Assembly (NCBI GenBank): GCA_017883105.1
Contig: JADGOF010000015.1
Location: 1 to 15,730, forward strand
Direction: 5' to 3'
From: Acidimicrobiales bacterium
GTDB taxonomy: Bacteria > Actinomycetota > Acidimicrobiia > Acidimicrobiales > RAAP-2
DNA length: 15,730 nucleotides
Shown here: positions 1 through 6,517 of the stretch, piece by piece
Layout: every line of letters starts with the position of its first letter
Position numbering within the stretch: the first letter of the stretch is position 1
The notes under the pieces: model-generated
The model's database searches: none
The model's input: only the letters and a program-made list of their open reading frames with translations
What the model was told of the DNA's origin: nothing
Made by a program: the position numbers and the translations under genes

Positions 1-11
1 TTCGCAACCGG

Positions 12-19
12 AAAGGAAG
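12..19 (+). promoter_or_regulatory. Ribosome binding site of the LarA-family gene
   Basis: AAAGGAAG lies six bases before the ATG at 26. It is one of the better Shine-Dalgarno matches in the window and fixes this start, although the gene's promoter lies outside the window to the left. Confidence 0.7.
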
Positions 20-25
20 CATCCG

Positions 26-1615
26 ATGAGCCCCAGGCCCGGATTCGTACTTGAAGTCGACCAGTCGACGCCGCCCACCCTCTTCTGGCATGGCGAGCGA
101 TTCAGCCTCGAACGCCTGCCGGAGGGCAGCCGTGTCATCTATGCGCCCGAACCGATCGAGGCGCTGAAGGATCCCTCGGCCGCCATTCGAGCCGCCCTCA
201 ACCACCCGGTGGGCGACAAGGACCCACTGCCCGCATTGCTCTACCCCGGCATGAAGCTGACCATCGCCTTCGACGACATCTCCCTTCCGCTGCCGCCCAT
301 GGAGCGCCCGGACATTCGCCAGCTGGTCATCGAGCAGGTTCTGGACATGGCCGCCGAGGCGGGCGTGGACAACGTCGCCCTCATCGTGGCCCTCGCCCTG
401 CATCGACGGATGACCGAACCGGAGCTGCGCCACGCCATCGGCGACCGGATCTACGACGCGTTCGCCCCCAACGGCCTGCTCACCCAACACGATGCCGAGG
501 ACCCCGAGGCGCTCACCCACCTGGGGATAACCGATCACGGCGAAGACGTGGAGATCAACAAACGCGCCGCCGAAGGCGATCTGTTGGTCTACGTCAATAT
601 CAACCTGGTGACCATGGACGGCGGACACAAGAGCGTGGCCACCGGCTTGGCCAGCTACAAGAGCCTCCGTCATCACCACAACCCCCTCACCATGCAGAAG
701 AGCAAGTCCTTCATGGACCAGCACCACTCCGAACTGCATTCGGCCAACTGGCGAATGGGGCGGCTGATCGCCGACAGCGGCGTGAATGTCTTCCAGATCG
801 AGACCACGCTCAACAACGACACCTTCCCCACCGCCTTCTCCTTCTTGCAGAAGCGCGAGTGGGAATGGGGGGTCAAGGACCGGATGGGCTACCTGGCCGC
901 GTCGAAAGCGCTCGACCACACCCCGCGGCGCTATGCGCGCCAGATCTTCCATTCGGTGAAAGCCCCCCACCGGATGACCTCGGTGCAGGCGGGCGAGGTG
1001 GAAGCCGTCCACGCCATCACCACCGACAACGTCTGGGACCAGCAGGGCGTGATCGTCGAAGGCCAGACCGATATCTTGACCATGGGCCTCCCCTACATCA
1101 GCCCGTACAACGTGAACTCGATACTCAACCCGATCCTCGTGGCCTGTCTCGGCCTCGGCTACTACTTCAACATGTACCGCGGCAAACCACTGGTACGCGA
1201 GGGCGGCGTGGTGATCATGACCCATCCGACCCCGTGGGAGTTCAACCCGGTGCACCACCCGAGCTACATCGACTTCTTCGAACAGGTACTCAGCCAGACC
1301 ACCGACCCGATCGAGATCGCCGACCGGTTCGAGAAGTCGTTCGCCACCGACCCGTGGTACATCCATCTCTACCGCACCGGCCACGCCTACCACGGCGTGC
1401 ATCCCTTCTACATGTGGTACTGGTGCGCTCACGCCCTCCAGCATCTCGGCGGGGTGATCATCGTCGGAGGGGATAAGGCCGCCGTGCACCGCATGGGATT
1501 CCGGGCCGCATCGACGCTGTCCGACGCGCTCGAGATGGCCAAGGACATCGTGGGCACCTCGCCGACACTCACCCATCTCCACAACCCCCCGATCCTCATG
1601 GCGGACGTGCAGTGA
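26..1615 (+). CDS. LarA-family (DUF2088) nickel-pincer racemase/epimerase homologue, divergent long form
   Basis: A 529-aa protein of the lactate racemase (LarA) family, whose characterised members use a nickel-pincer nucleotide to racemise or epimerise 2-hydroxy acids. The N-terminal LarA fold is clear: a D-I-S-L-P segment (84-88) where LarA has DxTRP, ALHRRMT (124-130) where LarA has GTHRP, HDAEDP (155-160), and GGHK (199-202) followed by HHH (216-218). The spacing of H126, K202 and H218 (76 and 16 residues) equals that of H108, K184 and H200 in Lactobacillus LarA, as I recall its numbering, so the Ni-site His residues and cofactor Lys are probably kept. The catalytic His expected ten residues before the Lys is Ile192, and the substrate Arg of DxTRP is Leu87. 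It is about 100 residues longer than LarA. AAAGGAAG at 12-19 lies 6 nt before the ATG. Its stop overlaps the next gene by GTGA. The substrate is unknown; lactate is unlikely. Confidence 0.82.
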   Translation: MSPRPGFVLEVDQSTPPTLFWHGERFSLERLPEGSRVIYAPEPIEALKDPSAAIRAALNHPVGDKDPLPALLYPGMKLTIAFDDISLPLPPMERPDIRQLVIEQVLDMAAEAGVDNVALIVALALHRRMTEPELRHAIGDRIYDAFAPNGLLTQHDAEDPEALTHLGITDHGEDVEINKRAAEGDLLVYVNINLVTMDGGHKSVATGLASYKSLRHHHNPLTMQKSKSFMDQHHSELHSANWRMGRLIADSGVNVFQIETTLNNDTFPTAFSFLQKREWEWGVKDRMGYLAASKALDHTPRRYARQIFHSVKAPHRMTSVQAGEVEAVHAITTDNVWDQQGVIVEGQTDILTMGLPYISPYNVNSILNPILVACLGLGYYFNMYRGKPLVREGGVVIMTHPTPWEFNPVHHPSYIDFFEQVLSQTTDPIEIADRFEKSFATDPWYIHLYRTGHAYHGVHPFYMWYWCAHALQHLGGVIIVGGDKAAVHRMGFRAASTLSDALEMAKDIVGTSPTLTHLHNPPILMADVQ

Positions 1616-2640
1616 CGGAGAGGACGCGGTCCTCGAACGCCCTGCGGGCCACCCGGGCGGTGCGCACCGACGCCGCCTTGGGGTCCGCCGGCGGGAGGGG
1701 GAAGGTGCTGCGTCGTCTCCGGCCCTCGGCTATCACCTCCCGGGTCGGCAGGCAGAAGTTCCCGTTGGCCGCCCCCAGCTGGCCGGCCTCGGTGCCCCGG
1801 CCCGCACCGACCCCCGAGCTGGGCGTCTACTACGACACTGCCTGGGCGCGGAGGTATCCGGCGCGCCTGGCCCGGGCCATGGTGCTCGACAATGTGACCC
1901 GCCCGCTGGCCCGGGTGATCGCCTCGCCCTTGATCCGCGGTGGCGAGGCCCTCGCCGGGCTCGAGGCTCCGGTCATCTTCGCGGCCAACCACGCGAGCCA
2001 TGCCGACACGCCCCTTCTCCTGAGCTGCCTCCCCCTGCGATTCCGGCACCGCACGGTGGTGGCAGCGGCCGCCGACTACTTTTTCGACCGCCGATGGAAG
2101 GCCGATGCCTGGTCCCTTCTTCTGGCCGCCATCCCCATCGAACGCACCAAGGTCAACCGGCGTTCCGCCGACCTGGCCGCCGAGCTGTTGGGCGACGACT
2201 GGAACCTGTTGATCTTTCCCGAAGGCGGGCGCTCCCCCGACGGGTGGGCTCAGGACTTCCGGGGCGGGGCGGCCTATCTGGCCGCCCGTACCGGCCGGCC
2301 CGTGGTGCCGGTGCACCTCGACGGCACCCGGCACATCCTCCCCAAGGGCCAGCGCGGCGTGCGCCGGACCCGGACCACGATCACCTTCGGCACCCCGCTG
2401 TGGCCCGAAGAGGGCGAAGATGCCCGCCGCTTCGGGGCCCGCATCGAAGCGGCGGTGGCCACCATGGCCAACGAGGCCGGCTCGGACTGGTGGACCGCTC
2501 GCAAGCAGGCTGCCGCCGGGGTCACCCCGTCGCTGCAGGGGCCGGACGGCGCGGCCTGGCGACGGTCGTGGATGCTGTCGGCCGCGCCCGATCGCCGAGA
2601 CACCGATGACGGCGTCGAATGGCCCCGCAAGACCCACTGA
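1612..2640 (+). CDS. PlsC-type 1-acylglycerol-3-phosphate O-acyltransferase (lysophospholipid acyltransferase family)
   Basis: A 342-aa acyltransferase of the PlsC/LPLAT family, which transfers an acyl chain to lysophosphatidate or related lysolipids at the membrane. Both core motifs are intact: NHASHAD (126-132, the NHx4D catalytic motif with H127 and D132) and FPEGGRSPDG (202-211, the acceptor-phosphate motif). The IPIER segment near 174-178 fits motif II. The N-terminal 65 residues are Arg/Pro-rich and outside the domain; the C-terminal tail after about 290 is also non-conserved. I chose the GTG at 1612 because it overlaps the LarA-family stop as GTGA, the same junction used at two other places in the window, which implies translational coupling. 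The exact acyl acceptor cannot be read from sequence. Why a LarA homologue and an acyltransferase share an mRNA is unclear. It ends 46 bases before the convergent gatD stop. Confidence 0.85.
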   Translation: MTERTRSSNALRATRAVRTDAALGSAGGRGKVLRRLRPSAITSRVGRQKFPLAAPSWPASVPRPAPTPELGVYYDTAWARRYPARLARAMVLDNVTRPLARVIASPLIRGGEALAGLEAPVIFAANHASHADTPLLLSCLPLRFRHRTVVAAAADYFFDRRWKADAWSLLLAAIPIERTKVNRRSADLAAELLGDDWNLLIFPEGGRSPDGWAQDFRGGAAYLAARTGRPVVPVHLDGTRHILPKGQRGVRRTRTTITFGTPLWPEEGEDARRFGARIEAAVATMANEAGSDWWTARKQAAAGVTPSLQGPDGAAWRRSWMLSAAPDRRDTDDGVEWPRKTH

Positions 2641-2686
2641 GAACGCAACCTTCGGCGTGACGTCGCGCCAACACCCGAGGGAGCGG

Positions 2687-3496
2687 TCAGCGCCCTGCCC
2701 GGAAGAGACGAGAGACCACATGACCACGGTCTGACCGCTCGACCGCACGGAGCCGCTCGGTGCGGAGCGCCGTCTCCTCCGAATCGTCCAAAGGCGGCAA
2801 CGGTTCGGGCGAGTCCGACGGATCGACCGCCCATCCCAACAACAGGTCGGCCAACGCGATGTTTCGGGCCAACACCGGTCCGTGCAGGTAGGTGCCGACC
2901 ACCCGACCGGACCAGGCGCCTTCGGTTCCGTCGCCTCCGCCGTTCCCTACGCCCCGGACCACCCGGGCCAGGGCCCGCGCCGAAGGACCGACCGAGGTCA
3001 CGCCACCGTGATTCTCGAAGCCGGTGAGCCGGGGAAGCGCGGCACCGCCAGCTTGGTGGGGTGCATCCGGGGCCATGGTGGCCACCAGCTCCCCCACCGC
3101 CCGGGGGCCGGTCCCCTTCCGAGTGGTGATGTCGAGGAGTCCGAGGCCGTCATGGGCCCGGTCCGTGCTGTCGGGAAACGAACGTCCCAGTAGTTGGTAT
3201 CCGGCACACACCCCGAACACCACCGCACCCTGTTCGACCGCTCGGGCCATCGTGCCATCCTCATTGAGCGACGTGGCCGCCCGCACCTGCGGACCGTCCT
3301 CCCCACCACCGATGCAGTAGATGTCCGCTGACGGCAGGGGGCGTCCCGAACCGGCCTGGACCAATTCGACGCCCATGCCCCGCCACGCGGCCCGACGGGC
3401 CAGCACGATCCCGTTCCCTCCGTCCCCGTAGGTACCGAGCAGGTCGGGGAAGACGATGGCGATTGTCAATGCCGAGTTGCGATCGCCCGGGCTCAC
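2687..3496 (-). CDS. gatD: Lipid II isoglutaminyl synthase, glutamine amidotransferase subunit GatD
   Basis: A 269-aa class-I-type (CobB/CobQ-like) glutamine amidotransferase. It hydrolyses glutamine and passes ammonia to MurT, which amidates the D-isoglutamate of lipid II in the cytoplasm. The N-terminal pattern AIVFPDLLGTYGDGGNG (about 14-29) is typical of GatD. The nucleophile Cys97 sits in GVCAGYQLLG, and the catalytic His205 in TYLHGPVLARN. FENHGG (160-165) is also family-typical. I took the GTG at 3496, which overlaps the murT stop as GTGA; a TTG at 3469 just before TIAIVF is the alternative and would remove nine residues. The tail from about 225 is acidic and Pro-rich and probably dispensable. 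Adjacency to murT makes the assignment firm over other CobQ-like amidotransferases. Confidence 0.93.
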   Translation of the reverse strand: MSPGDRNSALTIAIVFPDLLGTYGDGGNGIVLARRAAWRGMGVELVQAGSGRPLPSADIYCIGGGEDGPQVRAATSLNEDGTMARAVEQGAVVFGVCAGYQLLGRSFPDSTDRAHDGLGLLDITTRKGTGPRAVGELVATMAPDAPHQAGGAALPRLTGFENHGGVTSVGPSARALARVVRGVGNGGGDGTEGAWSGRVVGTYLHGPVLARNIALADLLLGWAVDPSDSPEPLPPLDDSEETALRTERLRAVERSDRGHVVSRLFRAGR

Positions 3497-4887
3497 AGCC
3501 GTCTCCGTAGATCGGCGAAGGCGGTGTAGTTCCCGAGGAACTCGATGGGACGGGGCCGGGCCAGGGTCGGCGGTGCAGCCGACGGGTCGGAGGGAACCCG
3601 GGGCGAGTCGCAGCCCGCATGCATCTCGACGGCGCGGTCGAGGGCCGCCAATGGATCCGAGACCACGGTATGCGCAACTTCGGCGTAGCGCAGCCGCACG
3701 GCCAGATCGAGACGACGGTCGCCGGTGGCCACCACCGAGCGGCCGACCAGGCGTTCGAACGGCACGTCCCACAGCCAACTGGTGTCGAGACCGTCGGCCG
3801 TGCGGGCGTTGATCGAAAGCACCACCGGTGCGTCGTGGGCACCAACCTCGTCGAGGAGATCGAAGATGGCGGTCCACCCGGCCGGGTTCTTGGCCAGCAA
3901 CAGGCGGACCTCCCAGCCCTTCCACGTGGTCGACGAGAAGCGGCCGGCCACCTGATCCACGTGGGCCATCCGGGAGAGGACGGTGTCCAGATACCTACCG
4001 GACGCCGGTCTGCTCCCAGGTTCGTCCTCGTCGAGCATGAAGGGGGCAGCCAACGCCACCATGGCAGCGTTGGCCCGGTTGAACCGGCCAGGCAGCTCGA
4101 GGTCCACCGCCTGCCGCACTCCATCGGCCGACACCAACTGCCTGTCGTCAAGCCACGCGTCACGTTCGGGTCGCGCTAACTCGCACCGGTCACAGGCCCA
4201 GGCCCCCCCGGAACCGAACTCGATCCTGCCACCGCATGCCGGGCATCCCACCGCGTCGTCATGCCACACCTGTCCCGCACCCACCCACCGCACGCATGGC
4301 GCGGCCATCGCCGCCCACACCACCATCGGATCATCGGCGTTGGCCACCACCACGGTGCCGTCCTCCCCCCGGTCGGAGGCCTGGCCGAGATGGCCCAACG
4401 CTGTCCGCCAACGGTCGACCAGCATCCTCACCTCGGCGATGCGGTCGAGTTGGTCCCGCGACAGGTTGAGCAGGATCACCACCCGAGGAGCGGTTGCCTC
4501 GATGAGCTGACCCAGATAGCTCTCGTCCACTTCCAGCACGGCGCCCACTGCCCGGGGGGACGCCACCAGGGCCGCCACATGACCGGCCGGCATATTGGCC
4601 CCGGTGTCGTTGGAGGCCAGGGGAACCAGGTCACAGGCGAGGGAGGCCACCAGCAGTCTGGTGGCGGTGGTCTTGCCGTTGGTGCCGGTGACCAGGGCGA
4701 CCCTCATTCCCCGGGCCAACGAGGCCAGCAACGTGGGGTCGATGGCCAGGCCCACCCGACCGCCGACCACCGTCCCACTTCCCCGCCCGAGGGTCCGGGA
4801 CAGCCAATTGCCGACCTTGACCGCATCCACCGCTGCCGTGGCCCGTGCGGTGAGGTTCCGGCTCGGTCCGACAGGGGTGACGGTCAC
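3493..4887 (-). CDS. murT: Lipid II isoglutaminyl synthase, Mur-ligase-like subunit MurT
   Basis: A 464-aa Mur-ligase-fold protein, the ATP-using half of the MurT/GatD complex that converts D-isoglutamate to D-isoglutamine in lipid II. The Walker A motif TGTNGKTT lies at 67-74 (K72). A central Mur ligase domain follows with EVDES (119-123), NLSRDQLDR (141-149) and NADD (183-186). A four-Cys ribbon (CPAC at 215-218, CDRC at 232-235) matches the zinc ribbon described in Gram-positive MurT. The C-terminal DUF1727 region carries ADGLDTSWLWDVPFE (364-378), the conserved block containing the Asp proposed to complete the GatD catalytic triad. I chose GTG 4887 because it overlaps the upstream acyltransferase stop as GTGA and matches family length; the upstream extension of the open frame has no MurT similarity. 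Its stop overlaps gatD in the same way. Coupled synthesis of the two subunits suits a heterodimer. Confidence 0.93.
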   Translation of the reverse strand: MTVTPVGPSRNLTARATAAVDAVKVGNWLSRTLGRGSGTVVGGRVGLAIDPTLLASLARGMRVALVTGTNGKTTATRLLVASLACDLVPLASNDTGANMPAGHVAALVASPRAVGAVLEVDESYLGQLIEATAPRVVILLNLSRDQLDRIAEVRMLVDRWRTALGHLGQASDRGEDGTVVVANADDPMVVWAAMAAPCVRWVGAGQVWHDDAVGCPACGGRIEFGSGGAWACDRCELARPERDAWLDDRQLVSADGVRQAVDLELPGRFNRANAAMVALAAPFMLDEDEPGSRPASGRYLDTVLSRMAHVDQVAGRFSSTTWKGWEVRLLLAKNPAGWTAIFDLLDEVGAHDAPVVLSINARTADGLDTSWLWDVPFERLVGRSVVATGDRRLDLAVRLRYAEVAHTVVSDPLAALDRAVEMHAGCDSPRVPSDPSAAPPTLARPRPIEFLGNYTAFADLRRRL

Positions 4888-6266
4888 GCCGATGGTCGGG
4901 TGCGGGCGAGTTCCTCTTCGGTCGGGACCCGCTCGATACGGGCCTCCTCCGGCAACAGGTCGACGATCGCCGCCATCAGCTCCGTGGTGTCGGCCACCGC
5001 ATCCTCGAGGCCCAGATGCACCGGAACGCCCACGGTGACGGTGACCCGGGGGGGATGTTGGAGATTGGTCATCAGGGGGATCTTGGACGAACGGGGCCAC
5101 ACGGCCTCCGTGCCCCAGATGCTGATGGGGATGACGGGAGCCCCGGTCTCTGCGGCCAGGCGGGCCGTCCCGGTCCGGCCTTTGAGGACAGGGTCGAAGA
5201 AGGCCCCACCGCGGGGGATGGTGCCCTGGGGGAGCACGATGACCACTTCGCCCGCCCGGAGGGCGGCGGCGGCCTGGCGCATCGGCGATGCGGTGTCACT
5301 CCCCCGCTGCACCGGGATCCCCCCGAGGGCCCGGGCCAGCCTTCCGACCACGGGGGCGTCGAAGACCTCCTGTTTGCCCAGGAAACGCACCGGCCGACCC
5401 AGGCGGGCCGCCACCAGTCCGATGGCCACCACGTCGAAGTAGCTCCGGTGGTTGGGGGCGAGGAGCACTGGACCCGAGCTCGGGATGTGTTCCAGGCCGG
5501 ACACCTCGAACCGGGCATAGGGGAATGCCTCCGGCCGGAAGAAGAGCCGCACCAGATGGTAGGGCTCGAAGCCGGCCACCGAGGGGATGCCCGGTGGCCG
5601 GTCCCAGTTCTCGAGTGGCCATCTCCGGGCCAGGGCAACCGCCGCCAGCCGGGGATCGGCGTTCAGGGGGTGAGGATGGCCGACCGCGTGCAACAAGGGC
5701 AAGTCGTAGAAGCTGTCGGAGTAGGCGTGGGATGCCGCAAGGCTGACGTCGTGGTCGACCGCCCACTGGCCTGCCGCGGTGCGCTTGCCCACCCCCCATA
5801 CGAATCCACCGTCCAGCCTGCCGGTGTAGTGACCGTCCACCTCCGCGTACCGGGTGGCGATCACGTCGTCGAAGCCGAGCGCCTCGGCCAGCGGTGCTAC
5901 CAGGTCGTAAGGGGAGGTGGTGGCCAGCACCAGCAGCCTTCCTTCCTCCTTGTGGGAGGCCAGCACCTCGAGCGCCCACGGCTGGACCAGGTCCACCAGG
6001 GGCTCCACCGCCCGCTTTCCGGCCAGGCGGGTGGCTTCCGAGGATCGATTCCGCATGAGGGCCGCCGCCGCTCGGGCCAGCCCCATAAACGCCACCGACT
6101 CGCCGAACATGTTGTAGAAGCCGTAAAGGAAACGGTCGCCAGGGAGATGCCGTCCAGCCGGGAGGACACCCTCGGCCACCATTGCCTCGTGGAACACCGG
6201 CCCGCTGGCAGACCGGATCAGCGTGCGGTCGAGATCGACGAACAGCGCACCCCGGGCTTCGGACAT
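4884..6266 (-). CDS. Bifunctional HAD-IB family hydrolase / PlsC-type acyltransferase fusion
   Basis: A 460-aa fusion with an N-terminal HAD phosphatase-like domain and a C-terminal PlsC domain, the architecture of mycobacterial Rv2483c. HAD motifs: DLDRTL (11-16, nucleophile D11 and D13), ATTSPYD (115-121), K161 in WGVGKRTA, and YSDSFYDLP (182-190, D184 and D188), so the phosphatase site appears complete. PlsC motifs: NHRSYFD (272-278) and LPQGTIPRGG (345-354). The second has Gln where the usual motif FPEGTRS has Glu; I recall PQGTIPRG in actinobacterial relatives, so this is probably a subfamily trait rather than damage. A likely role is acylation of a lysophospholipid, with the HAD domain acting on a phosphorylated lipid intermediate; this is inference. 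It is first in the operon with murT and gatD. The ATG at 6266 has only GAGGGG immediately before it, which is a poor ribosome site. Confidence 0.87.
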   Translation of the reverse strand: MSEARGALFVDLDRTLIRSASGPVFHEAMVAEGVLPAGRHLPGDRFLYGFYNMFGESVAFMGLARAAAALMRNRSSEATRLAGKRAVEPLVDLVQPWALEVLASHKEEGRLLVLATTSPYDLVAPLAEALGFDDVIATRYAEVDGHYTGRLDGGFVWGVGKRTAAGQWAVDHDVSLAASHAYSDSFYDLPLLHAVGHPHPLNADPRLAAVALARRWPLENWDRPPGIPSVAGFEPYHLVRLFFRPEAFPYARFEVSGLEHIPSSGPVLLAPNHRSYFDVVAIGLVAARLGRPVRFLGKQEVFDAPVVGRLARALGGIPVQRGSDTASPMRQAAAALRAGEVVIVLPQGTIPRGGAFFDPVLKGRTGTARLAAETGAPVIPISIWGTEAVWPRSSKIPLMTNLQHPPRVTVTVGVPVHLGLEDAVADTTELMAAIVDLLPEEARIERVPTEEELARTRPSA

Positions 6267-6361
6267 CCCCTCACGCTATCCCCCGGGCCACCCCGGCCGG
6301 TAGGCGAACAGGGGCACAATTCGGAAGATCGCCGGAGCCCGGATGCCGACCCCCGGACGCG

Positions 6362-6397
6362 GCGAAGGGACCACCAGGGGGTAGGCGGTCCCTTCGC
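6362..6397. promoter_or_regulatory. Perfect 11-bp stem hairpin in the divergent intergenic region (candidate leader structure)
   Basis: GCGAAGGGACC (6362-6372) and GGTCCCTTCGC (6387-6397) are exact reverse complements around a 14-nt loop. No T-run follows on either strand and no gene ends here, so a simple intrinsic terminator is unlikely. It would lie in the 5' leader of the minus-strand operon if the promoter at 6453-6480 is used. I do not recognise it as a known riboswitch. Confidence 0.55.
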
Positions 6398-6405
6398 ACT
6401 GACTC

Positions 6406-6434
6406 AACAAGGAAAGGAGGGGGATTCCTTTGTT
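6406..6434. promoter_or_regulatory. Second hairpin with strong ribosome-binding sequence in its loop
   Basis: AACAAGGAA (6406-6414) pairs with TTCCTT plus GTT (6425-6434) with one bulged T, giving a 9-bp stem around a 10-nt loop. On the plus strand the motif AAAGGAGG (6413-6420) lies in the stem and loop. A short TTG-started reading frame, MFLWSEAIV (6430-6459), begins nine bases after it. Whether it is translated is unknown. Confidence 0.35.
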
Positions 6435-6452
6435 CCTGTGGTCTGAGGCCAT

Positions 6453-6480
6453 CGTATAACAGCCGCGAGCAATCAGTCAA
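6453..6480 (-). promoter_or_regulatory. Candidate sigma70-type promoter for the HAD-plsC-murT-gatD operon
   Basis: On the minus strand TTGACT (6480-6475) is followed after 16 bases by TATACG (6458-6453). An alternative -10 box, TACGAT (6456-6451), has an 18-base spacer. The -35 box matches consensus at five of six positions, unusual in this GC-rich window. Transcription would start near 6446, leaving a leader of about 180 nt before the ATG at 6266. No mapped start site supports this. Confidence 0.5.
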
Positions 6481-6491
6481 CCAGTTAATAT

Positions 6492-6517
6492 CGATAACTG
6501 CTATCGTAATTAGCGAT
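6492..6517. promoter_or_regulatory. Two overlapping LysR-type inverted repeats at the lysR start
   Basis: CGATA-ACTGC-TATCG (6492-6506) and ATCG-N7-CGAT (6503-6517) are inverted repeats that overlap by four bases, in an AT-rich patch. Both have the 4-N7-4 geometry of LysR boxes and each region contains a T-N11-A. The second one covers the lysR ATG. This suggests autoregulation and possibly control of the divergent promoter some 12 to 40 bases away. Binding by this regulator is inferred. Confidence 0.5.

Noticed and set aside
2641..2686. Possible bidirectional terminator between the converging PlsC and gatD genes
   Set aside because: Only a 4-bp GGCG/CGCC pairing is visible, too weak to call.
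1429..2748. A 439-codon open frame on the minus strand opposite the LarA and PlsC genes
   Set aside because: It is Gly/Pro/Arg-rich with no domain, and the plus strand carries clear catalytic motifs over the same bases. Long antisense frames are expected at this GC content.
5016..6446. A 476-codon plus-strand open frame opposite the HAD-PlsC gene
   Set aside because: Low-complexity translation rich in Gly, His and Arg, no motif, and the HAD and PlsC motifs are intact on the minus strand.
6271..6480. A 69-codon minus-strand frame in the divergent intergenic region
   Set aside because: Its start lies within the -35 box of the candidate promoter, there is no ribosome site, and the translation shows no features; the hairpins explain the region better.
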